Source of the DNA: Chthoniobacteraceae bacterium
Lineage (GTDB): Bacteria > Verrucomicrobiota > Verrucomicrobiia > Chthoniobacterales > Chthoniobacteraceae
Direction of reading: 5' to 3'
Assembly (NCBI GenBank): GCA_947476255.1
Contig: CANJPY010000009.1
Span: forward strand, 1-64,000
DNA length: 64,000 nucleotides
Shown: positions 1 through 8,278 of the stretch, in pieces
Position numbering within the stretch: the first letter of the stretch is position 1
Layout: the number at the start of each line of letters is the position of its first letter
The notes under the pieces: model-generated
The model's input: the letters and a program-made list of their open reading frames with translations, nothing else
The model's database searches: none
Told to the model about the DNA's origin: nothing
Made by a program: the position numbers and the translations under genes

Positions 1-99
1 CAGCGAAGAGATACCGCCCTCCAGAAACCCGCATCCCTTTTTCACAAAAGACGCTTGCCAAAAGGGTTCGCGCCGCTGATTCTTCCCGCCCTCTTACGT

Positions 100-176
100 C
101 GGGCCGTAGTTCAGCTTGGTAGAACGCTTGAATGGGGTTCAAGAGGTCGTGGGTTCGAATCCCGCCGGCCCGACCA
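100..176 (+). tRNA. tRNA-Pro (anticodon GGG)
   Basis: A full cloverleaf can be drawn by hand. The acceptor stem pairs 100-106 with 166-172 (7 Watson-Crick pairs), the D stem is 109-112 with 122-125, and the anticodon stem is 127-131 with 139-143 around the loop ATGGGGT. That places T at position 33 and GGG at 134-136. The T arm is 149-165 with the TTCGAAT loop. A is the discriminator at 173 and CCA is encoded at 174-176. Anticodon GGG reads CCC/CCT proline codons. A weak TTGCCA element at 55-60 might be its -35, but no good -10 follows. Confidence 0.96.
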
Positions 177-609
177 CTTTTATTTAGAGTGACTTACAGA
201 GCAAGTCTTGGTCTTGCACACCTGTCCTCGATCCTGTTGCTTACAAGTTTTTTCAGTCGGGACGGCCAAAGTGATCTGTTTCCGAAGTTTAACAAGCCAG
301 CGGCTAATGTGGTTGAAAAAACACCCCCTGTTTGTGAAACCCGGGTATTTTTGGTGTTTGGTGTTAAATCACCCCCCTGTCCAGAGCATGCCCCCATTGC
401 TGGCAGACTCAGACTCTTCCCGAGCAGTGGGCGCAAGTTGCGCGAGACAGCCCCGGGCGTGAAGCTCAACGCAACAGGCAATTTCACGATTTCCCCGACT
501 GTCTAATATCTTCTGCAATATCTTGGGGAACGACTGGAGGTTGAAATTAGGTTAGCAAGTGAAAGTTTGAATTTCCGAACCCCTCCGCGTACTGAAAGGG
601 TGCATTCGA
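177..609. other. intergenic region, nothing recognised
   Basis: This gap lies between tRNA-Pro and the hydrolase gene. Open frames here are short, overlap the tRNA or one another, and give low-complexity translations rich in Ser, Arg and Pro. I see no tRNA, no clear hairpin-plus-T-run terminator and no repeat array. A purine-rich GAAAGGG at 594-600 is the likely ribosome binding site of the downstream gene. Confidence 0.5.
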
Positions 610-1449
610 GTGCTCCTCAACAAACTTATGTCATCTGTCCTTTCCTTTTTTTTCCGTAGCCTCCCGCTGCCGCGCGTCCTTGTGAGCCTGCTGCTCGGCT
701 TCGTGAGCTCCAACGCACTGCTTGCAGAAGATCCCTTCGAGAAGCGCACCTTCAGTGGCGCCGACGGCCACAGCCTCTCGTACCGACTGCTCTCGCCCCC
801 GAACCTCGCGGCTGGGCAGAAATATCCGTTGGTGGTGTTCCTGCACGGTGCAGGTGAGCGCGGCAATAATAATGAATCACAGCTTCAGCACTGTGTGCGC
901 GATTTCGCCAAGCCAGAGAACCTTGAAAAATACCCCTGCTTCGTGCTGGCGCCCCAATGTGAGAGCCGATTCAGGTGGTGCGAGGTCGACTGGGGCGATC
1001 CGAAACCGCACCTGACACCCAAGGAGCCGAGTGTGCCCACGGGCTTGCTCTTAAGTTTGCTTGCCGAATTCACCAAGCAGCCGGCCGTGGACACCGATCG
1101 CCTTTACATCACCGGCCTTTCGATGGGAGGGTTCGGCACGTGGGACATGATCACGCGAAACCCGGGGATGTTTGCAGCCGCTGCACCGATCTGTGGGGGC
1201 GCAGACGTGAGCGCCGCGCCCAGCTTGGCAAATCTCCCAATCTGGGTCTTTCATGGCGGCGCTGACGGGGTGGTCAAGACCGTGCGTTCGCATCTGATGA
1301 TCGAGGCGCTCAAAGCGGCCGGAAGCAAAACAGTGAAGTACAGCGAGTACCCCGGCGTCGGCCACGGCTCGTGGCGCAACGCCTTCGCTGAACCGGAGTT
1401 CTTCACCTGGATGTTTGCGCAGAAACGCGGCTTGGCGGCGCCCCAATAG
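610..1449 (+). CDS. secreted alpha/beta hydrolase (esterase/phospholipase-like)
   Basis: A 279-residue protein with an N-terminal signal peptide (hydrophobic stretch around residues 20-38, cleavage probably after LLA) followed by an alpha/beta-hydrolase fold. The nucleophile elbow GLSMGG puts the catalytic Ser near residue 171. FHGGADG near 218 and GVGHGSW near 252 supply plausible Asp and His. The oxyanion-hole region FLHGAGERG is typical of the prolyl-oligopeptidase/carboxylesterase type found in Verrucomicrobiota and Planctomycetes. The substrate is unknown; a sugar ester or lipid ester is inferred from the family. The start is GTG at 610, preceded by GAAAGGG at good spacing; an ATG at 628 is the alternative and keeps the signal peptide. 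It appears monocistronic. Confidence 0.85.
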   Translation: MLLNKLMSSVLSFFFRSLPLPRVLVSLLLGFVSSNALLAEDPFEKRTFSGADGHSLSYRLLSPPNLAAGQKYPLVVFLHGAGERGNNNESQLQHCVRDFAKPENLEKYPCFVLAPQCESRFRWCEVDWGDPKPHLTPKEPSVPTGLLLSLLAEFTKQPAVDTDRLYITGLSMGGFGTWDMITRNPGMFAAAAPICGGADVSAAPSLANLPIWVFHGGADGVVKTVRSHLMIEALKAAGSKTVKYSEYPGVGHGSWRNAFAEPEFFTWMFAQKRGLAAPQ

Positions 1450-1540
1450 CAACAGGAAGGAAACCACCCTTCCAACCTGGCGCGCAAGCCCTCCACTGTA
1501 AGGAAGTGAGGAACAGGGCGCCACCCTTTGTATGGGAGCC

Positions 1541-3046
1541 TCACAGCTCGAGCTGGGCAGCAAGGCGCGTAAGCTCCAAGCACTCTGCCACGAGGCCTTC
1601 CCATAAGCCGACGTCTCCCTCAAAAGGGGAGGAAAGGTACGGCATCAGTTTGAGAGAGAACGCGCCCATGAGCGATGCAAAGTCGGCGTCCATGAAAAGC
1701 TCGCGGAAGCCTTGTTTCGCAAGAGGCGGTCCGCCCTTGGCCACCATGGCTGCGAATGCCTCGATCTGCGCCAAGCGTGACTGCGCCACAGCGCGCACGC
1801 GCATGAGAATCGCAGCCAGCGGTTCCTCGGGCGGGGACAGGAGAGTCAACCCCTCGAGCCGAGGGGCCTTGGCGTCCCCTCCTGCTGGCAGCCTCCAGTC
1901 TCCAGGCGCCATTAGCGTGGTGTTGTTCAATCGCGCCCCCCGGTCCGTGACATTAACCACCAAACCCTGAGGCCATGAATCGAGCAGGTTGTTCAATGCC
2001 TGCCAATCGGCTTGAATATGAGTGGGCACAGTCAACGCATAATTGCCAGGTACTCGGGGATGCCGCATTTCAGCATTAAAACCCGACTGCGTGTAAAGCT
2101 CCACGTTTACTCCCTGAAAATGACGCCGTTGCGCGTCATTTTCATCCAGAGACTGGTCCATGCCCAAAAGATAAATGGGCGCGCAGCCAAGAAAGCGGGC
2201 CAACGCCAAGGCCGTCACTCCACAGTTATCTACCACCGGCACCAAGGTCCGCGCCACCCCCTGCTGCTGAAGCCAATCCACAGTAACCTGACGACTGGAA
2301 CAAAAAACAATCCCCCCAGCCACAGGCACTTGCGACCAAGACGGAGGACTCAAATTGGCCAACACCAACCAGCGTGGAGGTTCAGGGACGCACTCCAGGC
2401 ACTTTTGAGGAACTTTAGACACGTCCACCGAAACGCCGAAATCCGCCACCACGCCCTGCCGGGCTAAAGCGCCAAGCGCAGAATCGGCTGAAAAAACCAC
2501 AGCCCGGCTTGCCCAGTTTTTTAACAGCGGCCCAGTGAGATCCAGCGACGGCCCCGCCCCACAGACCACTGCCGGAAATCCCGCCAAGGCGCCTGCCCAT
2601 TCCGCAGGAAGGCGCCTTCGCGCATAGGCAGAAAGGTTGCTCAAAATATTTCGCTGCCAGAAGAATCCATCCCTTTGGCGAGTGACGCGATTTGTAAGGA
2701 TACGGCGCAGAGCAGGGGTGATTGTTCCCAACGCATCGGCGGCGGCGGCGTCTCTCATCACGGCCGCGCCGAGCAAGACGGTCGGCAAACGGAGGGGATC
2801 TCTTCGTACAAAAGCCTCAAGCGCGTCATCAATCACGTTTGGCGCGCTCACAGGTATTTCCACGACCCTAAACGGCTCGGGTAAACCGGCAGGCCACGTT
2901 GCTCGGTCCAAGGGCGATACAAACCACAGGATGGCTCTGTAGCGAAGCAAGGTCGGTACTGTCTCGGCATTCAAGCTCCCCACCACGATGGCCAAAGTGG
3001 CTCCCTCAGTCGGTTGCTCAAAACAAAACCCTGCAGGCATAAACAT
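1541..3046 (-). CDS. DUF115/MptE-like motility accessory factor (Maf-type) protein
   Basis: A 501-residue protein carrying the family hallmark GAGPSLD near residue 165, followed by VVFSADSALGALARQG and ADFGVSVD, as in the DUF115 / 6-hydroxymethylpterin pyrophosphokinase MptE-like fold. A later block, YLLGMDQSLDEN, is also typical. In flagellated bacteria these Maf-type proteins transfer nonulosonic acids such as pseudaminic or legionaminic acid to flagellin. A flagellin gene lies about 12.5 kb away at 15493, which is compatible with that role but does not prove it. The start is ATG at 3046, with a second ATG two codons in. No Shine-Dalgarno is evident. It is divergent from the MocR gene. Confidence 0.8.
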   Translation of the reverse strand: MFMPAGFCFEQPTEGATLAIVVGSLNAETVPTLLRYRAILWFVSPLDRATWPAGLPEPFRVVEIPVSAPNVIDDALEAFVRRDPLRLPTVLLGAAVMRDAAAADALGTITPALRRILTNRVTRQRDGFFWQRNILSNLSAYARRRLPAEWAGALAGFPAVVCGAGPSLDLTGPLLKNWASRAVVFSADSALGALARQGVVADFGVSVDVSKVPQKCLECVPEPPRWLVLANLSPPSWSQVPVAGGIVFCSSRQVTVDWLQQQGVARTLVPVVDNCGVTALALARFLGCAPIYLLGMDQSLDENDAQRRHFQGVNVELYTQSGFNAEMRHPRVPGNYALTVPTHIQADWQALNNLLDSWPQGLVVNVTDRGARLNNTTLMAPGDWRLPAGGDAKAPRLEGLTLLSPPEEPLAAILMRVRAVAQSRLAQIEAFAAMVAKGGPPLAKQGFRELFMDADFASLMGAFSLKLMPYLSSPFEGDVGLWEGLVAECLELTRLAAQLEL

Positions 3047-3582
3047 GCTTTAAATTGAAACTTGTCGGAGCCTTGAGTCGGAAAAGGGGCCCTCCACTGG
3101 AGGGAACAACTCTTTGGTGTGTCCATCCAGCCTGCACATCCGCCGAGGGAGTCGTTCCAAGGACCTTGCGCCTCCAATCCCTGGGGCACGCAGACAGGTC
3201 TTTAGATCGCCCCGCGTCCAGGGGCGCCCTCTGGAAATCCGAACACAGCTGCAAAGCCTTGTGTTTTTTTCAGAGATATCAACACTGAAAATCACCCGCT
3301 TAGGAATCAAATCTCGGGTTAACTTGGACTGCATTATCCTTTTGTTTGTCTTTTGCTTTGCCCCACATACGCACTAAGTTTGTTTTGACTTCCTCGTTTC
3401 TCAAGCGGTCAACTTCCTTCTGCAAGACTTCTCGAGCAAGAAAATTCCCCCGCGTCCACGCCGGCACTTAGACCGGCCTTCTCACAACTGTACCCGCTTT
3501 CGAGTTTCCCGCCGTTTTTCCAGCAGAATACAAACTTAAGGCGCTCGCAATCCACGCAGCCAATCCTGAGGCCTGAAATGTA
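3047..3582. other. divergent intergenic region with a short palindrome
   Basis: This 536-bp space separates the divergent DUF115 and MocR genes and must hold both promoters. The DNA at 3260-3420 is richer in A+T than its surroundings. A near-perfect palindrome, CCCTCCACTGGAGGG, lies at 3090-3104, about 45 bp upstream of the DUF115 start, where an operator could sit. I see no gene. Confidence 0.5.
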
Positions 3583-5019
3583 GTGACTAAAACAAGAGAT
3601 AACAGGAGGTGGCTCTATGTGCGGGTGGCAGGCGCAATCGAAGCATTGATTCGCTCGGGCGTGTTGCGCGCGGGGGACAGGGTTCCCTCGGTGCGGCGGA
3701 CGAGCGCCCAGCACGGCGTAAGCGTAACGACGGTGGTGCAGGCGTATGTGGCACTTGAAGATCGCGGCTTGATCGAGGCGCGGCCCAAGTCGGGGTTCTT
3801 TGTTCGGGCTCAGCTGCGGGATCAGGTGCCGGAACCAAAGGCATCGCGACCGGCGATAGCGGCGACGACCGTGGAGTTTGGAAGTTTGCAAACGAAGATC
3901 TTCGAAGCCGCCTTGCTACCGGAGGTGGTACCATTTGGCGCGGCGTACCCGGGCGCGGAAAATCTGCCGGTGGTGAAGTTGAACCGGATCATGGCCTCGG
4001 TGGCGCGGCGCGAGGGCGCTGGCGCTGTGGGCTACGATATGCCGCCGGGATGTGAAGCCCTGCGGCGCCAACTCGCGAAGCGTTCGCTCGACTGGGGCAC
4101 GCAGCTTTCGCCAGACGATTTTATTACCACGTGCGGGGGGACGGAGGCGCTGGCGCTGTGTCTGCGTGCGGTCACCAAGCCGGGCGATGTCGTGGCAGTG
4201 GAGTCCCCGAGTTACTTCGGCGTGCTGCAGCAGATGGAAGAACTTGGCTTAAAGGCTTTAGAGATCTCGATGCACCCGCGGGATGGGATGAATCTGGAGG
4301 CGCTCGAGCGCGCGCTGAAACGGCGCCGCGTGGCTGCGTGTCTCGCAGTGCCAAACTTCAACAACCCGCTCGGCTCCCTCATGCCGGACGAGCACAAACT
4401 GCGGCTCATCGAAATTCTTGCGCGATACGACATCCCGTTGATCGAGGATGACATCAATGGCGCGCTCGCGCACAGCGGACCGCGACCGCGGGTGGCGCAG
4501 TCGTTTGACCGCGACGGCCGGGTGATGCTGTGCGGCGCGTTTTCCAAAACAATCGCTCCGGGCTATCGTATAGGCTGGGTCGCGCCCGGGCGGTATTACG
4601 CAAAGGTGAAGGCTCTCAAACTCTCGAGCACGCTCGCCACTGCGTCTCTGCCGCAGATGGCAATCGCAGAATTTGTGGCGAACGGCGGTTACGATCACCA
4701 CCTCCGCAGACTGAGGCAGAACTTCGCGGCGCAGATTCGCCACACGAGCGAGGCCATCTCAGCGGCCTTCCCCCCAGACATTAAAGTGACGCGACCAACG
4801 GGCGGCTTCGTCCTATGGGTTGAGTTGCCGAAGAAAGTCTCGGCGTTTCAGCTGTACGAACGCGCCCTGGCGCAGAAAATAAGTATCGCGCCCGGGCCGA
4901 TTTTTTCTGCATCACAGGCTTTCGAAAATTTTATCCGCATCAACTGCGGTCACCCGTGGTCGCCGCGACTGGAGCGGGGGATCGGCACGCTTGGAAAGCT
5001 GGTGGAAAGCCTGCGCTGA
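3583..5019 (+). CDS. MocR/PdxR-type GntR regulator with aminotransferase domain
   Basis: A 478-residue fusion. A GntR winged helix (about residues 10-80, with the motif GDRVPSVRRTSAQHGVSVTT) is joined to a fold-type I PLP aminotransferase domain (about 110-470). The PLP lysine is in CGAFSKTIAPGYRIGW near residue 322, and NFNNPLG carries the cofactor-binding Asn. MocR proteins sense PLP-linked or amino ligands and regulate vitamin B6 or amino-acid genes. No such gene is adjacent, so the target is unknown. The start is taken as GTG 3583 because residues 10-13 (WLYV) align with the usual N-terminus. A strong AGGAGG at 3604-3609 precedes an in-frame GTG at 3619, which could be the real start and would cost 12 residues. 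Confidence 0.92.
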   Translation: MTKTRDNRRWLYVRVAGAIEALIRSGVLRAGDRVPSVRRTSAQHGVSVTTVVQAYVALEDRGLIEARPKSGFFVRAQLRDQVPEPKASRPAIAATTVEFGSLQTKIFEAALLPEVVPFGAAYPGAENLPVVKLNRIMASVARREGAGAVGYDMPPGCEALRRQLAKRSLDWGTQLSPDDFITTCGGTEALALCLRAVTKPGDVVAVESPSYFGVLQQMEELGLKALEISMHPRDGMNLEALERALKRRRVAACLAVPNFNNPLGSLMPDEHKLRLIEILARYDIPLIEDDINGALAHSGPRPRVAQSFDRDGRVMLCGAFSKTIAPGYRIGWVAPGRYYAKVKALKLSSTLATASLPQMAIAEFVANGGYDHHLRRLRQNFAAQIRHTSEAISAAFPPDIKVTRPTGGFVLWVELPKKVSAFQLYERALAQKISIAPGPIFSASQAFENFIRINCGHPWSPRLERGIGTLGKLVESLR

Positions 5020-5095
5020 GGCTCTATCTGTGTTGGTCGGAAATCGTGCCCTCTGTATCTAGTGTCCCAGCGGTGGGGCTGTAGCGTTGAGGCGT

Positions 5096-5323
5096 ATGCA
5101 AACCGATGCCCTGTTAACCCTTCGCTGGATATTCACCGGTCTCTTCATCGCCGTCTTCTTGGGCGGGCTCTGGACTTTAAAAAATTATCAGCGGCTTTTC
5201 GGGACCGATCAGGAAATGCCCAGCGAGAACTCCAGTTCGCGTAGTTACAACAAAATGCAGGCGCTCCTGCTGTGGCTCCACGCGCTGCTTCTTACTGGGG
5301 CGTTTGCGCTGGGATTGCACTGA
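5096..5323 (+). CDS. small two-helix membrane protein, unknown function
   Basis: A 75-residue protein with two predicted transmembrane segments: residues about 9-25 (LRWIFTGLFIAVFLGG) and 55-73 (LLLWLHALLLTGAFALG). A polar linker rich in Ser, Asn and Glu joins them. I recognise no family. It might extend upstream to TTG 5087. It lies between the MocR gene and nuoB and is separated from nuoB by 450 bp. It does not look like NuoA, which has three helices and is longer. Confidence 0.55.
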   Translation: MQTDALLTLRWIFTGLFIAVFLGGLWTLKNYQRLFGTDQEMPSENSSSRSYNKMQALLLWLHALLLTGAFALGLH

Positions 5324-5773
5324 AGCGGCCCTGAAAACGCCAAAACTGCAGCCTCAACGAAAACTTATTCGCAGATGACATGAGGTTGTCCAGGGGCTGG
5401 AGATCCACCTCTCTGGCGCCTGCATCCACGAGCCTTCAGCGCGCCCCGCGACAATAGGATAAGCGCGCGTCTCGGAAATCGGACGAAACGCGATTTATAC
5501 CATCATTCTCAGATCCCCCCCGAGCGGCCCCTGTAAATCTCCTCAACTCCGCAGGAACCTTCCCCAAAGCCTTGGGGCTTTGGCCTGCGCCCGCCCGCGT
5601 CCACCGCTCCCTCCTTCGCCCCGCCGTCCCGACTGTTGCCTCGGTTTCAGCATTGCCGCAGGGCGTGGAACATCACGGGACCGCATTCCGGATGACACAG
5701 ACAAGCCTCGGATTACACCGAGTTTTAGATTCAGGCTTGCCGATTGCTGATAGATTCCTAGGTTAGTCGTTGT
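5324..5773. other. nuoB upstream region with hairpins
   Basis: This 450-bp gap lies before nuoB and contains no nuoA. It holds a perfect 8-bp stem, CCAAAGCC/GGCTTTGG, at 5564-5583 around a TTGG loop. A smaller hairpin at 5707-5722 (CTCGG/CCGAG) is followed directly by TTTT at 5723-5726 and resembles a weak intrinsic terminator or attenuator 50 bp before nuoB. I could not assign a confident promoter. Confidence 0.45.
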
Positions 5774-6304
5774 ATGGCTGAACTCGCACCTGTTGCTTAC
5801 GATTCGAAAATCGAGGGAAACGTGATTTTTACCCAACTCGACGCAGCCATGAACTGGATGCGCAAAAACTCGTTGTGGCCCATGCCCATGGGACTTGCGT
5901 GTTGCGCCATCGAACTGATGGCCTCAGCGAGTTCGCGCTTTGACATCGCGCGTTTTGGCTCAGAGGTGATGCGCTTCTCCCCGCGGCAAAGCGACGTCAT
6001 GATCGTCGCAGGAACGGTCACCTACAAAATGGCCCTAGCCGTGAAGCGCATCTGGGACCAGATGCCCGAGCCCAAGTGGTGCATCGCCATGGGCGCCTGC
6101 GCTTCAAGCGGCGGGATGTACCGCTCCTATTCCGTACTCCAAGGGATTGACCACCTCATCCCTGTGGACGTGTACATTTCTGGGTGCCCGCCCCGCCCCG
6201 AAGCGTTGATTGAAGGGTTGCTGCGTCTGCAGCGCAAAATTGAAAAGGAACCCGCTCTTTACAACCAAAAAAAGGCGCTTCTTGAAGGACTCGCTGGCGA
6301 ATAA
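5774..6304 (+). CDS. nuoB: NADH-quinone oxidoreductase subunit B
   Basis: A 176-residue NuoB/PSST subunit of respiratory complex I, which carries the [4Fe-4S] cluster N2 next to the quinone site. The CC pair in [10 protein letters not shown], the Cys in MGACASSGG and the Cys in [10 protein letters not shown] form the cluster ligand set. Length and motifs are full and normal. It acts in the peripheral arm at the inner face of the cytoplasmic membrane. It is followed by nuoC after 45 bp. Neither nuoA upstream nor nuoD downstream is present, which is unusual for a complex I operon. Confidence 0.97.
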   Translation: MAELAPVAYDSKIEGNVIFTQLDAAMNWMRKNSLWPMPMGLACCAIELMASASSRFDIARFGSEVMRFSPRQSDVMIVAGTVTYKMALAVKRIWDQMPEPKWCIAMGACASSGGMYRSYSVLQGIDHLIPVDVYISGCPPRPEALIEGLLRLQRKIEKEPALYNQKKALLEGLAGE

Positions 6305-6349
6305 ACCGTTGCTTTTAAGACAGAAAGAGCGCTTCCAAACTTTTTTACA

Positions 6350-6916
6350 ATGAGCCACTCACCCAAAGCCGCCATCGCAGCGGTGGAATCCCATTTCAAG
6401 GTTCTTCAAAAAACAGAATTTCGAGGCGAAACCAGTCTCACCGTAGAAGCCGCCAAGATTGCCGAGGTGTGCTTGTTTTGCAGGGACACGCTGGGCTTCA
6501 ATTTTTTGAGCGACCTTAGCGGGGTGGACCATCTCGGGGAAGATCCTCGCTTCGAGGTTGTTTACGAACTTTACCAGATGGAAAAGGGAGAATGGCTCCG
6601 CCTGAAGACACGGGTTTCGGAAGACCATCTCGAATTACCCAGCGTCACCGGCGTCTGGGCGACCGCAGACTGGCATGAACGTGAAGCCTTTGACATGTAC
6701 GGCCTGCGTTTCTCCGGTCACCCCGATTTGCGCCGCATTCTCATGTGGGACGGCTACCCTTTCCACCCGCTTCGCAAAGACTTCCCTCTGGGTGGCAAAC
6801 CCAGCGCGATGCCGGATGTTGCCTTCAGTGAAGCCGCGCCTTTGGAGGGTGGCCCGTTCGTGACCGTCCCTTCCACCGCCACAGTCAAGGACCGCGAACC
6901 ACGCGCCCGCGGCTAG
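6350..6916 (+). CDS. nuoC: NADH-quinone oxidoreductase subunit C
   Basis: A 188-residue NuoC (30-kDa) subunit of complex I. The signature WHEREAFDMYGLRFSGHPDL, followed by RRILMWDGYPFHPLRKDFPL, is diagnostic. It forms part of the hydrophilic connecting arm with NuoB, NuoD and NuoI. The start is ATG at 6350. It is presumably co-transcribed with nuoB. A 7-bp perfect hairpin at 6931-6949, just after the stop, may mark the end of the transcript; the next gene is on the opposite strand and is not nuoD. Confidence 0.96.
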   Translation: MSHSPKAAIAAVESHFKVLQKTEFRGETSLTVEAAKIAEVCLFCRDTLGFNFLSDLSGVDHLGEDPRFEVVYELYQMEKGEWLRLKTRVSEDHLELPSVTGVWATADWHEREAFDMYGLRFSGHPDLRRILMWDGYPFHPLRKDFPLGGKPSAMPDVAFSEAAPLEGGPFVTVPSTATVKDREPRARG

Positions 6917-6930
6917 GCCCGCGGCTGAAA

Positions 6931-6949
6931 CTCACGCCTGTAGCGTGAG
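6931..6949. other. hairpin just downstream of nuoC
   Basis: CTCACGC at 6931-6937 pairs perfectly with GCGTGAG at 6943-6949 around a 5-nt loop, beginning 15 nt after the nuoC stop. There is no T-run after it, so it may be an mRNA-stabilising 3' structure rather than an intrinsic terminator. It lies between convergent genes. Confidence 0.5.
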
Positions 6950-6990
6950 GCGCCCGCCTGCCGAGGAGGAGCTAACGCACCACGTTTTCT

Positions 6991-7034
6991 TAATCCCGCT
7001 TGACTTAATCCCGCTTGACTTAATCCCGCTTCAC
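6991..7034. repeat. tandem repeat, 15-bp unit, about 2.9 copies
   Basis: The unit TAATCCCGCTTGACT occurs at 6991-7005 and 7006-7020, with a diverged third copy from 7021 (TAATCCCGCTTCACG). It is non-coding and lies between nuoC and the lipoprotein gene. The core AATCCCGCT also builds the array at 38577. Confidence 0.9.
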
Positions 7035-7143
7035 GCTTTGGCGCGAGGCATTTCCGTTGCCCAGAGCATGCTCCGCTCAATTTTGGGCGTCAGCTCACCT
7101 AAAAAAACATTCCAAAAACCAGATTCACCTCGCTTCGAAATGG

Positions 7144-7893
7144 TTAGCGTTGCCTGAAAACAGGGACGCCCGGAATAATGTCACCAGAACGAGGAGGGGC
7201 CGCCCCGCGCTCCAACACCGCCTTTGGTTCGGGTTCCGCCTTCGGTAATGACGGTGCCGGTTGCGGGGTTGAGATAAAGACGGTTTCCGACGGAGCCTCT
7301 GGGCGAGGCGTTAGCACGGATTCAGGCACCCGGGGTTGACTCGGAGCCGAGGCTGAGACCTTGGGCTCTGCTTTGATCAAGTTGGGAAGGTACTCCACCT
7401 TGGATTCGCTTTGCGGAAGTGGCTCCTCCGCGTATCGACGCAGCGGAATCTGCTCCTTGGGCAACTGTCCCGTTTCGGAAGACGGCCTTCGGGCGCCCAC
7501 AACGATAGAATCCCCAACTTTGGGCATCCCCGACACAATATCTAAAATCAAATAGGGACGCTTCTGATATTTACTGACCACCAATTCTCCGGAAACATTC
7601 GGCCCGGAATAGGAGCGCAGAGGAGTGTCAGGATCAGGAGAGGGAGCTGTGCCGATATCCACCAGGGCAAAGCCCATTTCTTGATTGACGAGCGCAACCC
7701 GCCCCAAGCTTTGCTGCCAAGAGGATCCTGTTGCTTCTTTTTTCGGGGAGTCCGTCTGAGACGCCGGTTTAGATGTTGTCTTCTTCGGCTTTGGGGAAGA
7801 ACAAGAGGCCAAAAAAGACACGCACAAAAACGTGCACCCGAACCGTGCGATTCGGGGCAGGAACTTGTTTGAGGATGTTCGTAAAAATCTCAA
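7144..7893 (-). CDS. putative lipoprotein, unknown function
   Basis: The frame closes at 7144. Read from TTG 7893 it gives about 249 residues: a basic n-region, a hydrophobic segment and a lipobox FLASC with the lipidated Cys near residue 31. A Lys/Ser/Thr/Pro-rich linker follows. A compact middle part (SLGRVALVNQEMGFALVDIG, later KRPYLILDIVSGMPKVGDSIVV) has the alternating pattern of small beta domains. The C-terminal third is Pro- and Glu-rich and low in complexity. The frame stays open to 7989, but the extra residues would bury the signal peptide, so the start is uncertain. No family is recognised; an envelope location is inferred. Confidence 0.6.
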   Translation of the reverse strand: MRFLRTSSNKFLPRIARFGCTFLCVSFLASCSSPKPKKTTSKPASQTDSPKKEATGSSWQQSLGRVALVNQEMGFALVDIGTAPSPDPDTPLRSYSGPNVSGELVVSKYQKRPYLILDIVSGMPKVGDSIVVGARRPSSETGQLPKEQIPLRRYAEEPLPQSESKVEYLPNLIKAEPKVSASAPSQPRVPESVLTPRPEAPSETVFISTPQPAPSLPKAEPEPKAVLERGAAPPRSGDIIPGVPVFRQR

Positions 7894-8278
7894 AGTGGAA
7901 TGAACGACAGAATGACAGAACAAGAGGCTTAAAAACAAGGATTCCCCCTGTTCGAATAACCCGGACAATGACCAACCCGCTCCTTGCACCGCTCAAAGTC
8001 GGCGAGAACGCATTAGCATGGCATGGCAGCGTACATCACCCTGAGCTTGGAACAACCCCCGTTTGAGAGGATTTGCATAAAACACCAAGCTTCCATTAAT
8101 GCGCATTTGGGGTCCGATCCCCTCAGTGCGGTCCGCCTCGACCGTGGTGGCGCTCCCCCTGTCACGCCGAAAAAACGCACCTCCCTTTTCCTCCTCCTCC
8201 AACCTTTGGGACGGGCGCATTTTTTCAGAGAAAGGCACTCGCCACCCACTAAAACTTAGCAGAGATTTAAGGCCCTGC

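Noticed and set aside
132-506. 124-residue open frame on the plus strand
   Set aside because: It begins inside tRNA-Pro and its translation is Arg/Ser/Pro-rich without any domain.
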